Assembly: GCF_022605725.1 (NCBI RefSeq)
Contig: NC_065546.1
Coordinates: 20,394,227 to 20,458,226, forward strand
Length of the DNA stretch: 64,000 bases
Reading direction: 5' to 3'
Origin: Anthonomus grandis grandis
Lineage: Eukaryota; Arthropoda; Insecta; Coleoptera; Curculionidae
Positions 12,449 to 24,087 of this stretch are shown one piece after another. Positions within the stretch are counted from its first letter, which is position 1. Every line of letters begins with the position of its first letter. A program made the position numbers and the translations under genes. The notes beneath the pieces were generated by a model. The model did not search any database, had not been told where the DNA came from, and saw only the letters and a list, made by a program, of their open reading frames with translations.

Positions 12449-13040
12449 TTCTAAGGCCGAGCGCTAGATGACGGTATATAAGTTTGGACTCGGTGCGTAA
12501 AAGACTTTAATTCGCTAGAACTTTTAAACAAGCAAAGATATCATCGTGCGGTTTTCACAGTATTTTTGCAAATTTTATCTACTTTTTAAATATGATGTCA
12601 AAAATCTACCATTCGATTTGCATTTTTGGAGCAAAATGAAAAAAACTTGAATTATTACAAATTGCGCCGTCTGGCGGTTTTATTAGGAATTATAGGGTAG
12701 TGATGAATTTACACCGATTTTAATGATTCCACTTTCAATAGCTTCCCCCACCCCTACTATCGTTCGTACGTCAATGATTCATAAAACCAAAATTATAGCA
12801 AATTATCTAGGCTTACTAAAAATAATATCAAAAGTATAAGTTAATACTTAAGTTTTCGGAGAAAAAGACGTTTCTTTTATTTAATTTTTAGTTGCGCCCT
12901 CTTGCGGTGAAATACGGAACTTAAAAATAATTTCCAGAATTTTCTCACAGCCACGTTTATAATCATAAAAAAAATTCCATTGTTGCCAGATGTACAGGTT
13001 CTGAGATACAGCCGCTTACCTCGCTTATTTGGCCACCCTG
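12449..13040 (-). repeat. Right long terminal inverted repeat
   Basis: This is the inverted partner of 10292-10957, ending GGCCACCCTG before the TA at 13041. Scattered substitutions of a few percent to about ten percent by eye suggest an insertion that is not recent. Confidence 0.8.
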
Positions 13041-13813
13041 TACTATATATTATAGAAAAAATATCGACACTTTTTTTATAATTTTATCACAAAAAAAAGG
13101 TTTCCTTCTCATTTGGCACCCTATGCAAAATATAGTTAGTTGTGAAAATGTTTGGATAACTTACTTAAAACATATTATCTTTACGTTTTTCTATGACACA
13201 ACTGAATACGGAATTTCTTAGACTAAGTGCAAGTAGAACTGCTTCAGTATTTTTTTTATCTCTGCTTCTAGATTACTCGATTTATCGTCTTTGTAAAGCG
13301 ATATTTGATCACTCAGATGCTGAAAAGCTTGAGCTTGATTCAAAATTTTGCTACTTTGTGCCCACGGTTGTTTACCGCAAATAATCAGATGGAAAAAGTA
13401 GCCGAAGAATTAATTCATTCAAATAACAGAAAAATGAATGGCTCAAAAATTAAACTATCCAAATGGACTTAAATGAGCCTTAATAACGGGATTCTTCTAA
13501 TCATGCTCAAAAATGTTAAAATACACCGATGAGATATTTTTTCTGAAATATAATCCTATTACTTGTCTAATAAGTTGGCATATAGTCGCATTATTATTAC
13601 AATCGACTCGTAATCAGAAGTTTTTGAATGATAATATGAGATATAATAGATTTGTTTATATACCCAGGATCTGCAGTTTTATATATTGACCTTTCGAGCT
13701 CGTTACTTCTTTTCGATATCCTACCTAGCTTTATCTTTTTTATTGAAATGGAAATGAACGGAAAAATGTATCGTTAAAGATTTAAATTAATATTTCTTCT
13801 AAATACGCATATA

Positions 13814-14846
13814 CAGTCGTGACAAAAAGTTAGAGCACCTTTAAATTTATTATTCCAATTAATATAGCTTAAATCCAATTTTGTAAAATACCCATTATTT
13901 TTTATAATTTTTCGGCATTGACGTAACGGCATTTTCTCCTCAGCATACGGCACTATAAATTCTTCTGATATTTGCTTATACTGGAACCTGTTCGTAATAC
14001 CTTCAATCTTGTGGAGGGACCCCATACCATAGTTGGAGAAACACCCCCAAACGATAACGTTACCACCTCCTTGTTTTATTGTGGTGCGGGTGTACGCGGG
14101 ATTCAGCCTTTCATTGATAGGCCATCTTACGTAATTTATACCATCACTCTGGAATAAACTGAATTTGGATTCGTCGCTCCATATGATTCTTTTCCACTCG
14201 GAATCCGACCAGTGCCCCTCAATCCCAATCTCAACTTACCTCAATCCCCATAGTTTCCGAAATACGAGGCCGGATTTTATTAGAGCCAATAAAGGGGTCA
14301 TTTTTGGCAATCCTTAATATTGCTTTATCTTGTAATAAAGTTGTTTTTCTTGTTCTCCCAGACTTTTTCTTTTCAGGTACCTCTTCCGTTTCGTGATTTT
14401 TCTTTTCAGATACCTCTCCCGTTTCGTGAAATCTCTTTAGAATACGGGAAATAATACTTTTGTTTAAGGAAAATTTTCTAGCGACATTAGCCGGGTTATC
14501 CCCGTTTAAAAAAAAAAAACAATGCGGTTTTTAATATCCATTGATAGACATTTGCCACGAGACATGTTGCTATTGCTATTCGATAAAATCTTCACTATTT
14601 GCGGTTTTAACATTAAATGAGTTAAAGCGTGTCATAAAAATTCCAAAGTTGCCCACTTTTTTCCCGCCTAGAAAATAGTTGGCATAAAAAAAACACAAAA
14701 TAATATAAATTGGAATATGTTTTTATCAAATTATATTTGTCCACGGCGTCTGCTTAGATAGAAGAAATATCTGTGATATTATATTAAATATACGGAAATT
14801 ATTGGGGTTTTTAAAAAGTTGCGCTACTCTTTGCCACTACTTTAAG
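13814..14846 (-). mobile_element. Tc1-like element relic
   Basis: The minus strand from ATG at 14565 reads MSRGKCLSMDIKNRI, a paired-like DNA-binding region, then KSGRTRKTTLLQDKAILRIA, and near 14060 QGGGNVIVWGCFS, a Tc1 DD34E core block. After that the frame wanders: the second Asp (HDN) and the NPIE block are lost by about 13850. Degraded termini can be seen: CAGTCGTGACAAAAAGTTAG after TA at 13812, and the complement of CTACTCTTTGCCACTACTTT near 14827-14846. A poly-A run at 14508-14520 interrupts the N-terminal frame. Confidence 0.6.
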
Positions 14847-16289
14847 TATATATTTTTCTTTTTTTCAATAATTGAGCATATGACACACTATTTCCTAGTT
14901 TCAATGTAAATTTAAATTAGTCTGAATTTCTTTTTTATCTTTTTAAATTGCTTCTTTTTAATTTAAATTTCTATTCTTCGATGGTTCGAAGGCTTATTCG
15001 CATAAACATGTGACTTGATACCCTGTGTGACTGATAACACCACAGTCACATGTCATCAAGATCAAAATACTGCATTACCTTTTTTGTTTTCGAACAAAAA
15101 CTGTCCAATTATTCCTCCAGATTCTAATATACACCATACAGTGACACGTTTTGGATGCATGGGCTTCTGATGAATCATTCGCAGATTTTCCAATTCGTAA
15201 AGCCCCAAATGCGACAGTTTTGCGTATTACCGAAGCCATTGTAAAAATGAGCGTCATGAATAAAAATCTTTTTTATTTGCAAAATCGGTGGGTTGATCAA
15301 GGAAATAATTGGTGAATTCTCTTCACTGTGCTGGTCTGTTGGCAAAAAATGTTGAGTTAGTTGGATTTTGAAGGCATGCAGTTGTAAATCTTTAGTAAGA
15401 ATTCGCTGGAGAGTGCCTGTTGAAAAGGGTTTAGGCCTATTTTCCGTATCTAGCTTGTTTTTACAGTGAAATACATGTGACCAAAAAGAGGCAAAATTGA
15501 GATTAGTTTTTTTTTTTTTTCAAACAATCAACTTTTTTGGAACTATCTCTACTTTACATATAATTTCTGTAAGAATAAGTTACAGTGATTAAAATATTCG
15601 GCTCTAAGAATAGACAATCATTTTTGCTAAAAATAGGCCAGACATTTTAAGAAACTTATGCGCCACCCTTTACACGAAGTTAATTGGTATAAAAAGAATG
15701 GTCTATTGATGCGTTTTCATCTTCAGTCATTCTGAAAGAATTCTTCATCTTTTTCATCTCAGTGAGTCTTTCATTCTTCATCTTTCAGTGCATTTGAAAT
15801 TCGGTATTTGAAGCCACACAAGAGATGTCCAAAGGTGAAGTTGAATATTAATGTTAAAACTTTTTATTTAGCGACGTTAATCTAAAGAGGTCACTGTTTT
15901 GTTTTTAAACCAGGGATAACCTTCTGTGCATTTTAAGTGTCGGGATATAATTTGGTATTTTGAGTTGTCCTTCGAAACAATCATTATTTTGTTTATCCAT
16001 CGAAAATATTGGAAACAACTTCAAACCTTTAGGTTATTCTTTTGAGTTGCTCAAGTGGGCTAGCAAAAAGTGATACTAAGGTTAGCAGCTTTATAGGTTA
16101 GATAAATTGTACTTTTTTTGCAGATATTCATTAATTTTTTCTTCTTCTGGTACATTTAATTAGTGACTTTAATAATTAACGTTCTCTGCATAAGGCAGCT
16201 ACTTACTATCGCCGATATGTTATTTATTCTGTTGCCTCTAAACATATTAATTTGTCCTAATCTGTTTAGTCAAAAAAAGGTCAAAAGTC
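14847..16289. other. Intergenic stretch with little content
   Basis: Apart from the weak promoter-like site at 15688, I see no coding signal. GTGTGACTGATAACACCACAG at about 15025 contains a short imperfect palindrome. Confidence 0.3.
15688..15833 (+). promoter_or_regulatory. Possible core promoter and short first exon
   Basis: TATAAAAAG at 15688 is followed 37 bases later by TTCAGTC, an arthropod initiator-like site, then a CT-rich leader and ATGTCCAAAG at about 15823 with GTGAAG as a possible donor. The spacing is a little long and no second exon can be assigned, so this is only a suggestion. Confidence 0.2.
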
Positions 16290-16900
16290 AAAAATAGCTT
16301 TATTGTTACATAACATAATATGTTATTAACAAACCATTATATAAAACTTTAAAGATAGTTGACAACATGATCTTTTACAAAAATATAAATATTTTAACAA
16401 TTCTTACATACATAGAATATAGAACCCACGCAACACAATTAAAATAGTAAGAAGTCACATCACGCTACGCAAATCTTCTCACTATCAGAAAGTTGTATTT
16501 AAATGAACGAGAATAAAATGCTTTTGCAAGTAAAAGTTTATATTTTTCCTATAAAGTTTTTCACAATTTATTAGCCTTATATAAAGGGGTAGATGGTTAA
16601 AAAGCCTTCTGCCCCCATACACAATAGAGGACTTAATCTGCTCACTTTTTCGGGTAGGCTTTTACTTTAGTATTGCATACATTCGAGAAATAAACGTGGA
16701 AAATTCTGTGTTTTAAGTGTTTTGAATAGTAATAATCCGTATGGATGGGCCTTTTCACATTTTTAATGATCGCAGTATGAGTTAAAGCATCAAAACATAC
16801 GAATATTCAATAGCCATTAAAGTGACTAGTTGGGTGTATTTCTAATATATTTGTCATATTTAGCAGTGTATCAACAAAACTAATGTAGCACCACAACTTT
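16290..16900 (-). mobile_element. LINE 3' fragment
   Basis: Read on the minus strand with frameshifts, the region around 16480-16620 gives VWGQKAF, LYKANKL and LLLAKAFYS, the basic C-terminal tail typical of insect LINE RT proteins. The end ACAATAAAGCTATTTTTGAC (minus strand, about 16310-16291) looks like a LINE 3' terminus. The upstream part is heavily degraded. Confidence 0.4.
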
Positions 16901-18671
16901 TAGTTATTAAGCATTCCTTTCAAGTGCCTTGATTTTACACCTAAAAGCCGTGGCAGAAAATCTGTATTGATAAGAAATATAGGATAAGTTTAGACGAAAA
17001 AAAGTGGCAATCTTGTTAACCTTTTTTTTTTAATTAGTTGCTTTTACTTTAGTTACCTTTGTATATTTTAACGTGGTAGCAAATCTATGACAATACTACT
17101 GTATTGGAAGTTTTAGAGCACTGTACAGGGTGCTTATTTTATAAAGAAGTTTTATTCCACCTGTCTGTATATTATGTGTCTACAATCAAAAGTAATTTTT
17201 TAAGCAGTATATCGACAACTTATTATGACTTTTAATAATGTGTGTAACGAAGTATTATAAAAACTACTATATGTGATTATTATTATTATTATTACAATTA
17301 TTATAATTGCAACATTTACGTTACGTTACGATTATTATAGCAATAGCGCTACATTCTTATTGAAGCATTTTCCAAATAAATTATTTTAAATTAGTTTTGA
17401 TTTTTACTCGATTGTGTGGACAAGAGATAGGAATAGCATATTTTACCTGCAAGCTTATATCTACCTTCATACGCTTTTCTCATTATTGCGTTATGTAAGG
17501 ATAATTAATAATGGTAATAATTACCGAATTTAATAAGGTAGACTTTATTCAGTTATTTTACAATATAAATAAGCCTTTTTCTGTTTTCTAGCCTCCCTAT
17601 ATTACGGTTTTAAATGTGGCCTAGAATTTATATTATGAAAGTTTAATAATGATTTTAGCAATAAATTTCCGTAGAATTTATCGCATTCCTCGATAATGTA
17701 AAATCCTCTCTTGTGGAGGATTTTATTTATTTATTATTGTGGACTTTATTCTATCATTATAGAAATTACCAACTGTTAAATTTTTTATCCATTGTTCCAG
17801 TAATGCTTTGTGCTACTAGCATTAATATTGGCAATATTTTGGCATTAATTTTGCAACCACAATTTGTTGGCAGTTTTTTCATTTTCCACGGTACTGCGGT
17901 AATCGATTTCTCGAAAAGTGGGCATAAGAAGGTTTTAAAGTTTTTTTTTTACAAATTTTATTAATGTAGTGTTACCGCTTCTATATTAAACCTGTAATAT
18001 ATTTGTAACTTTAAAAAATTTCGGACGTTTTATATTATCTACATTGTCCCATACCTAAGCACTTAATACCTTTTTGTCATTATTTTAGATGGTATGTAAA
18101 AAAAATACGTTTGCAGGCCGATTCCCATGAATTTTTTCTATGCAATATTCAGGAATTTTTTCTATACAAGCTTTTAATATAAATTGAAGTTTAAATTGCT
18201 AATCCAAGTATCTAAAATTACTTAAAAACGGCACATGGATAGGACATTCTACATATATTCTACCAAATATATAATAATCAGGTTGACAAACCTAAAATAT
18301 CAAAGCCGTTTCGGATTTTTTTTATAACAGTGCCAATGCCGCATTACTGAAAACATTTTTAAATAAAGTATTTTTACCTTTATTTGACCTTTTCTAATTT
18401 TTCAAGCCTTTTTTTCGGGAAAACGATCGCCGCTCTTCATCATGCACGTCCAAAACTTCATAATCTTACTCAAGAGTTTTTGTAAACAGATTTTCTACAC
18501 TTCTCGGGTTTTAACCTATAACATAAATTATACACGATTAATATATTTTAACATATCACAAATACCAACAAACGTATGTCGAAACAAAAAAAAATCCTCA
18601 CAAAAACACTATTTCTGTCTCTTTTTCGCACACACCGCCCCCTCTCATTATACCTTAGCCTTCTTTTTCAG
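16901..18671. other. AT-rich stretch, no gene seen
   Basis: Poly-T-rich, low-complexity sequence. A frame of 83 codons at 17713-17964 is rich in Phe, Leu and Ile and has no recognisable motif, so I regard it as chance. Confidence 0.3.
17276..17294. repeat. (ATT)n microsatellite
   Basis: Six tandem ATT units, then a broken continuation (ACAATTATTATA). Confidence 0.8.
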
Positions 18672-18842
18672 GCCGAAGACGTCCCACCCGGAAGACTGAC
18701 ATTTCAAATTTTTCTGGAAGCGCCTGGACTACGAGACGTTCCGATTGGTCGAGGACAAGTTCTGCGGCCTGACGTTTTGAGGGCTCCGGGGGCCATTCAG
18801 GAGGCACGAGCCATTTTTCGGCCAATCAGAACGCCCAGATAG
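18672..18842 (+). other. GC-rich island: possible terminal exon or CCAAT promoter
   Basis: This patch stands out from its surroundings by high GC and CpG content. It follows a good acceptor (TTCTTTTTCAG). The frame entered from that acceptor is open for 56 codons to the TAG at 18840 (AEDVPPGRLTFQIF...). A second frame after the TGA at 18700 also looks protein-like (KFFWKRLDYETFRLVEDKF, then CGLTF and TGA). The region also contains GATTGG at about 18740 and CCAATC at about 18822, two facing CCAAT boxes, as in housekeeping promoters. I cannot decide between an exon and a promoter, and no upstream exon was found. Confidence 0.3.
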
Positions 18843-19132
18843 TCGCGCCACGATCGGTTGTTAAGTTTTGGTCTGAGTATTTATTAAGTGGGATGTAAGT
18901 AGTATGTGGTTGTCTATATTTTTGTGATAGGCGTTTTTTCGTTTTTATTTTTTGAAGCTACTTTTTTTATTAATTAGTCTTCTTGAAGCGTAAATTGGGA
19001 CCTTTTTAGTATGCCTTTAATTGTAAGTTAATTAGTTTTTATCTAATTTGTGTTTCGTTTACGATAAACCCTTGGTAGGTGTCTATGCCAAGAAAGCTAA
19101 AAAACTAGGCCTTAGATAAAACAAAATAGAGA

Positions 19133-19138
19133 TTTATT
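19133..19138 (-). terminator. Polyadenylation signal
   Basis: AATAAA on the minus strand, about 135 bases after the stop codon of the 19271-20461 gene. Confidence 0.5.
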
Positions 19139-19270
19139 AAACTGAATACAATATTGTAAGATAACAAAAGAATTATAATATTATATATAGTAAATTCTAC
19201 ACTACATAGTAATTAATTTGTATAGACAATTTTTATACACTAAATAAACAAATGAAAAAGAAAACTATTA

Positions 19271-20461
19271 CTACATGTTTTGCACAACTAGGTAATGAAG
19301 ATCAGTTAATTCTTCCTGATTACCAAGCTTCTGTCTTAGTTTTTTTAATTTTTCACCATTGCTGCCAAGTAAAGCTGCTGACTTGCTATACCCATAACTT
19401 TTTTCTAAATCTGACCTTATAGACTTTTTAAGGTTTTCTAACTTCTCTTTCTCAGATTTGTAATCAACTGTTTTATTTAAAACTAATGTTCTATATAAAG
19501 TTTTCGGGAAAATATTACAATTTTTAATACTTAAAAACATATGATGCACAAAATTAATTAACCGGTCTTCATTAGGATAGTAAACCCTCACAAAAATATC
19601 ACTATCTACCTTATTATTAAAGTCTTGCTGATGTGATACAAGCAAAATGTCTTTAAGTGTTCCTGATGAAAGATTGCTTGGTATGAAATATTTTAGCTCC
19701 TTTAAATTTATTGCAACTAAGGAGCAGAATATCTCCAAAGTACTTAATAAATTTGTAGTCCAATCTTTTGGGAGGCATAACACCAAATCAATACAGTGAT
19801 TACTAGAAACTACTGATAAAAAATTTATTAAACTATCCTGTTCTTCTCCAAAGTTAATTTGTAAGTTATCTTCCAAAGATAATTCTATGTTAGGTAATTG
19901 TGTGGTAACTTTTTGACCATTTATACTACATATAATATAACCAATGAATGTATGGTGTAACTGACCAAGAAATTGAGGTTTTTCTACAGTTAAAGTCGCA
20001 TAGCAAATATCTAATATTCTGTATGTGTTAGTCCATTGTTTGATTGCTCCACACAGTACACTGGCACATTCATAAGGCTTGGAACAAAGCTTTTGTTCAT
20101 GTACAAAAAAATAATGTTCTTTGTAAATAAGATTATTGTCAGTTAATAGATTGATTTCAAGGTATTCAAGGCCTTTTGGACAGACTATTTCAAACCCTAT
20201 GATGTACTTGTTGTTAAATGCTCTTTTCCATAAATTTTGTACTCTTATGTCTTGAGAATTTTGTGAAACTTCTGATTGTAAAGCTTGTTTCCTTTCCTTT
20301 AAAAGGGTGTCAAAAAGCTCATTTTGGAGGGTGATTTCTTCAAGTTTACTAGATAGAAACATTCCAATTTTATCATCTGAGATACCTAACAAGTCTTCGA
20401 AGTCTATATCCATATTTGTTGATGGTTGGTATTGAGTGAGTATAAATTTATTGTTTTCCAC
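19271..20461 (-). CDS. Conserved-looking protein of unknown function, 396 residues, single exon
   Basis: This is the longest uninterrupted frame in the window without transposon motifs. It starts MENNKFILTQYQ. Residues about 35-75 look like a charged helix or coiled coil (KLEEITLQNELFDTLLKERK). Residues about 80-300 alternate short hydrophobic strands with polar turns, including several Cys and a WTNTYRILDICYATLTVEK segment, which suggests a beta-rich fold. Residues about 335-385 form a second Lys/Glu/Leu helix ending near LRQKLGNQEELTDLHY. There is no signal peptide, membrane segment or enzyme motif that I recognise. The intact frame among broken transposons argues for selection. I found no intron. 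The upstream region 20770-20900 has an inverted CCAAT box and is relatively GC-rich, as expected of a promoter. I cannot name the family; a scaffold or subunit of a nuclear complex is possible but unproven. Confidence 0.65.
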   Translation of the reverse strand: MENNKFILTQYQPSTNMDIDFEDLLGISDDKIGMFLSSKLEEITLQNELFDTLLKERKQALQSEVSQNSQDIRVQNLWKRAFNNKYIIGFEIVCPKGLEYLEINLLTDNNLIYKEHYFFVHEQKLCSKPYECASVLCGAIKQWTNTYRILDICYATLTVEKPQFLGQLHHTFIGYIICSINGQKVTTQLPNIELSLEDNLQINFGEEQDSLINFLSVVSSNHCIDLVLCLPKDWTTNLLSTLEIFCSLVAINLKELKYFIPSNLSSGTLKDILLVSHQQDFNNKVDSDIFVRVYYPNEDRLINFVHHMFLSIKNCNIFPKTLYRTLVLNKTVDYKSEKEKLENLKKSIRSDLEKSYGYSKSAALLGSNGEKLKKLRQKLGNQEELTDLHYLVVQNM

Positions 20462-20725
20462 GAACGACTGTTTTTGGAAGAGTAGTGCTAATTAGAGGAT
20501 AATTCTGAGGTAAATATGAAACATTCACATTCGCTTTATATAATAATTTTTATTGATTTGTTTTGAATTTTAAATGTAAATAATACCCTAACCATAGAAA
20601 TGTCTGACATTTAGGGTAAATAAATAATGAAGCTTCATTTATTATGTCAGTCGGCACGTGGGCTTTGCAATGTAGCAACATAAATCGACAACGGAATAAA
20701 ATTGCGCCATTACGAGAAGCATAAG

Positions 20726-20745
20726 CACAGAACACAAATATATAG
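20726..20745 (+). repeat. 20-mer CACAGAACACAAATATATAG, copy A
   Basis: An exact 20-base word shared with 24088-24107 (same strand) and 25502-25521 (inverted). It lies 265 bases upstream of the 396-residue gene's start. The flanks of the three copies do not match, so this looks like a mobile-element terminus. Confidence 0.7.
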
Positions 20746-20946
20746 AGAAGTGGTGGTTGCATACAAACTGAAGAAATTCTTATAACAAATCAGCTAGCGT
20801 CCTCTCGCTTGGCAACGGAAACTGTAGTAACTAACTTGACAGTTTGACGTGCCTAATTGGACCAATCAAAATGGTAGAAAGGCGGGAAATCAAATTTCAT
20901 TTAATCTGACAATCTTATCATTTAATCTTAATATCGAAAGCAAACG

Positions 20947-20993
20947 CCTAATCAAAAAGGTTACTCATAGAGAAAAGGGCCTTTTTGATTAGG
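20947..20993. repeat. 14-bp perfect stem-loop
   Basis: CCTAATCAAAAAGG (20947-20960) and CCTTTTTGATTAGG (20980-20993) pair perfectly across a 19-base loop. No known function can be assigned. Confidence 0.7.
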
Positions 20994-21401
20994 TGTTAGC
21001 ATCAGATATTGATCTGAACAAAAATAAAAGTTTTCAGCTTTATTTTACATATCTAATTGAGTTAATTTACTGCAATAATGTACGACAGTGTACTAACAAT
21101 AGTGTACGGCATATCACTAATTGGACAAATGGAAATAGAAAGAAAGAAAGAAAATGTGCTATATTACGTAAGAATAATCTTGTGTACAAGCATCCTAGAA
21201 GCTAAAAAAACAAAACACAAATACAATTTCAAAAATTGACAAAACAATGAACAAAATTAAACACAACAAGACAAAACTTTTTGAACATACTTGAATTAAA
21301 GATAACTAAATAAAACAATCAATTACTAAATAAAGGTAAACTTGTTGACAAAACTAGAGAAGAAAAAAGGAAAAAAAGAAAACTTTCCAACATGTCCAAG
21401 G

Positions 21402-22436
21402 TTAAAACCTATCTTTAAAAAAGTCATCCAGGTTATAATATGCCTTAGCCAATAAAAGCGACATTAATTCTCTTTTAAATTTCTTAACATCCGATATATG
21501 TCTAACACACAGAGGAACATGATTGTAAATTTTTTTACTTATGTAAATTAATGAGTTTTTGGTAAGGGAAGACGTAGGAACATCATTTACACGACGAGTC
21601 AAATGGCCAGTGTCAGAGGGTAGTTTGGGAATTTTGTGAATAAGAGCAGCTGTTTCTAAGATAAAGAGTGAAAAAAGAGTTAGGATATTTTCAGAAATGA
21701 AGAGGGGTTTGCAAGAATCTCTTAACTTAGCAGAACACAGGTATCTAACTGCTTTTTTTTGAATAAAAAAGATAATGTTAAGTAGCCCCTTATTGGTTAA
21801 ACCCCAAAAAGGCAAGCCATACCGAATGTGAGATTCAATAAGTGAAAAGTACACTGAACGTGCAACCACCTCTCCCAGCTCTTGCTTTGCCATTCTTACT
21901 GCAAAACATCCAGAAGATAATTTCCCAGCTAAATGTAAAATATGATCTTCAAACCGAAGGCGACCATCAATGGTAATTCCTAGGAACTTGCAGCACTCTT
22001 TATTCTGCAAGAGGGAATTTTCGTCAAACATCAGACCCTGAACATCGCACTTAAACCCCATAATAGACGTCTTTCTTACATTAAACACGAGCCTGTTGGA
22101 AGCACACCACCCTGATAAAATCTGAAGGTCTTCAAGGATACAAGTCTTAATATAATCAGAATTTTTATGGCTCCATAGTATGGTGGTATCATCAGCAAAC
22201 TGAACCACCTTGCCCTGCAGTTTCAATGAACTCAAGTCATCCACATACAGTAAAAATAACAGTGGTCCCAACACTGAACCCTGGGGAACGCCGCATTTTA
22301 GGGATCTAGAGGCAGACAAACGCCCAGACACTGTAACCTTCTGAGTACGATTTGATAGATAGGACTCAAGCCATCGCAACGCTACGCCTCTAAAACCATA
22401 TTTATCGAGCTTAGATATATATATATAATAAAACAA
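21402..22436 (-). pseudogene. 5'-truncated LINE reverse transcriptase with long open frame
   Basis: The 344-codon frame has no internal stop. Homology starts near residue 9 (SKLDKYGFRG), so the first codons at the AT repeat (about 22415-22436) are junction sequence. Residues 49-61 are GVPQGSVLGPLLF and residues 80-83 the FADD catalytic box. Then come the LGITIDGRLRFEDHI thumb block, the SHIRYGLPFWG block and a basic tail. The fingers of the RT, the endonuclease and ORF1 are all absent: this is a normal product of incomplete target-primed reverse transcription. By its open frame it is the youngest LINE copy in the window. The clade is probably Jockey/CR1-like. Confidence 0.8.
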
Positions 22437-22669
22437 TGTTTTTCTTTAATACATTTATTATTTAATTTTCCTGAAAAAAAATTACTTAAATTAATATACA
22501 TTATATACAATAATTTATTATAACAGACATTATAAAAATTAGAATTAATCTAAAAATGTTGTCAAAATTTTCGGGCTATTTTCTCATTGTACATCTAAAG
22601 GCATTCCCATTAGATTAATAATATCCTCATTTTATTAACACATAGATTCAATAGAGGGTGAATTATCGG

Positions 22670-22705
22670 AGCCACCGTAATATAGATATCTATATTACGG
22701 TGGCT
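22670..22705. repeat. Perfect 36-bp palindrome
   Basis: AGCCACCGTAATATAGAT is followed directly by its exact complement with no loop, and weaker pairing extends outward (ATTATCGG against CCGAATTAT-like bases). Such a structure can form a cruciform or be the terminus of a foldback element. Confidence 0.9.
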
Positions 22706-24087
22706 TCGGAATTATCCGTATTTAATATATACTTGTATCTGTTTGCTAAAGAAAAATTAAACAGAATTTAAAAATATTTAAATTATAATTTAAATATTAA
22801 TTTTTAAAATTAATTAAAAATTCTATAGCAGAATATTATCGAAAGAAACCATATACCAATTTACAAAACAAAATTAACTCTTTGAAAATGAAAACAACTT
22901 TTTAGTATAAACATATCATCGGCTTAAGATGCAAATGGCTTAACTCCAAAACAGAAAATTGATCAGGAGATGCAACTTGTCAGAAGGAGAAAAAATATAA
23001 TAGAACAAGTTTAAGATACAAGTCTTTGTATGTATGATGTAGCAATAAAAAAATAAAACAATATGAAAACTTATTTTGCTTTATTATTTTTTCTCCTTCT
23101 GAGAAGTTTTTCGTGTCTACTGAACAATTTTGTTTTGGATTTACCCCATTTGCATCTTAAGCAGACGATATATCATTTACATAGTATATATTTCTTGGTT
23201 TTTTATAATACTAACCATATATCTTGGAACTATAATATTAACAAAAACTTAATTCAAGGACAGATGTTTACATAAAATAAAAATAAACTATTGTTATAAG
23301 AAAAACATTAATTCTGATCCATTCCGGGTGCTCAGGTCTCTTAGTCTCTATACCGATGTCTCGTCTCAGTGAACACAGGAAGTGGTATGATATGAGCATG
23401 AATTAAATAAAGAAAATAGGCAGTGCAAACCTTAGAAATCAATTTACTAAGTGATTCATGTGAAAAAAGAGAAAATAAATGTTTAAATAAATATGTATTG
23501 TAGTGTAATGCCAGCAGTAGGTATCAGCATTATTAAAATTTGTGGAGAACTGATCGGAAGAAATTCTATAGCTCAAAGTCTTAATAAAATTAACATTGCA
23601 TATTGCTCTACATGTTTTTCTTGTAATGGGAACTGAAGGAAATTAAAAAAATCTTTTATTACTATGTTTCTCAGAACCATTTAAAATATACTTGATCTCT
23701 TACATCAAGGAAATTGTCAGGAAAATTTTAAATCAATTTTTAATTGTTGAATAGAAAATGAGAGGCCATACCTTTTGTAATATGTATTTATAATAATCAA
23801 GTTAAAAATTAAATACTTGAAAAGTGAAACTTCTTCATTGAAATCAACTGAACATGATTTTATTAAAGACTTAAGATTGACAATACAAAAACACAATAGT
23901 AATAAATAAAATCAGATTTTCTTACCAGAAACCTAGAATTTCTTGCTGCAAATCAATTAAAACATTACTCCCAATATTGAAAGAGAACTTTTTTGAAAAA
24001 AAGAATTTAAAATAACATCCTTAAAACAAGTAGCAAATTCAACCCACGCTTGCATTGCATTCATTGAAATCATAGAGTAATTAAAAG
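22706..24087. other. AT-rich stretch, no gene seen
   Basis: No motif-bearing frame. TTTTAAGATACAAGTCTTTG and ACTTCTTCATTGAAATCAAC are isolated features with no clear partner. The 70-codon frame at 23063 is Phe/Leu-rich and probably chance. Confidence 0.3.

Larger units (their letters stand above)
10292..13040 (-). mobile_element. Complete DD41D (rosa-like) mariner element with ~600-bp inverted ends
   Basis: TA dinucleotides flank both ends (10290-10291 and 13041-13042). The left terminus CCGGGTGGCCAAATAAGC and the complement of the right terminus CAGGGTGGCCAAATAAGC match, and the match continues inward for about 590-665 bases, far beyond the roughly 30 bases of classical mariner ends. A transposase gene with one intron lies between them on the minus strand. 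The third-catalytic-residue spacing is 41, which places it with the DD41D group known from rosa elements of flies. The reading frame is broken, so the copy is probably no longer autonomous. Its internal right arm lacks about 90 bases present in the left. Confidence 0.85.

Noticed and set aside
14981..15000. GGTTCGAAGGC resembling a tRNA B box
   Set aside because: No A box or acceptor stem at the proper distance. No tRNA was recognised anywhere in the window.
17713..17964. 83-codon hydrophobic frame
   Set aside because: Phe/Leu/Ile-rich translation of AT-rich DNA, without a motif or splice signal.
18442..18699. 85-codon frame before the GC-rich island
   Set aside because: Composition follows the AT-rich background and it overlaps a polypyrimidine tract; only the part after the acceptor at 18671 is of interest.
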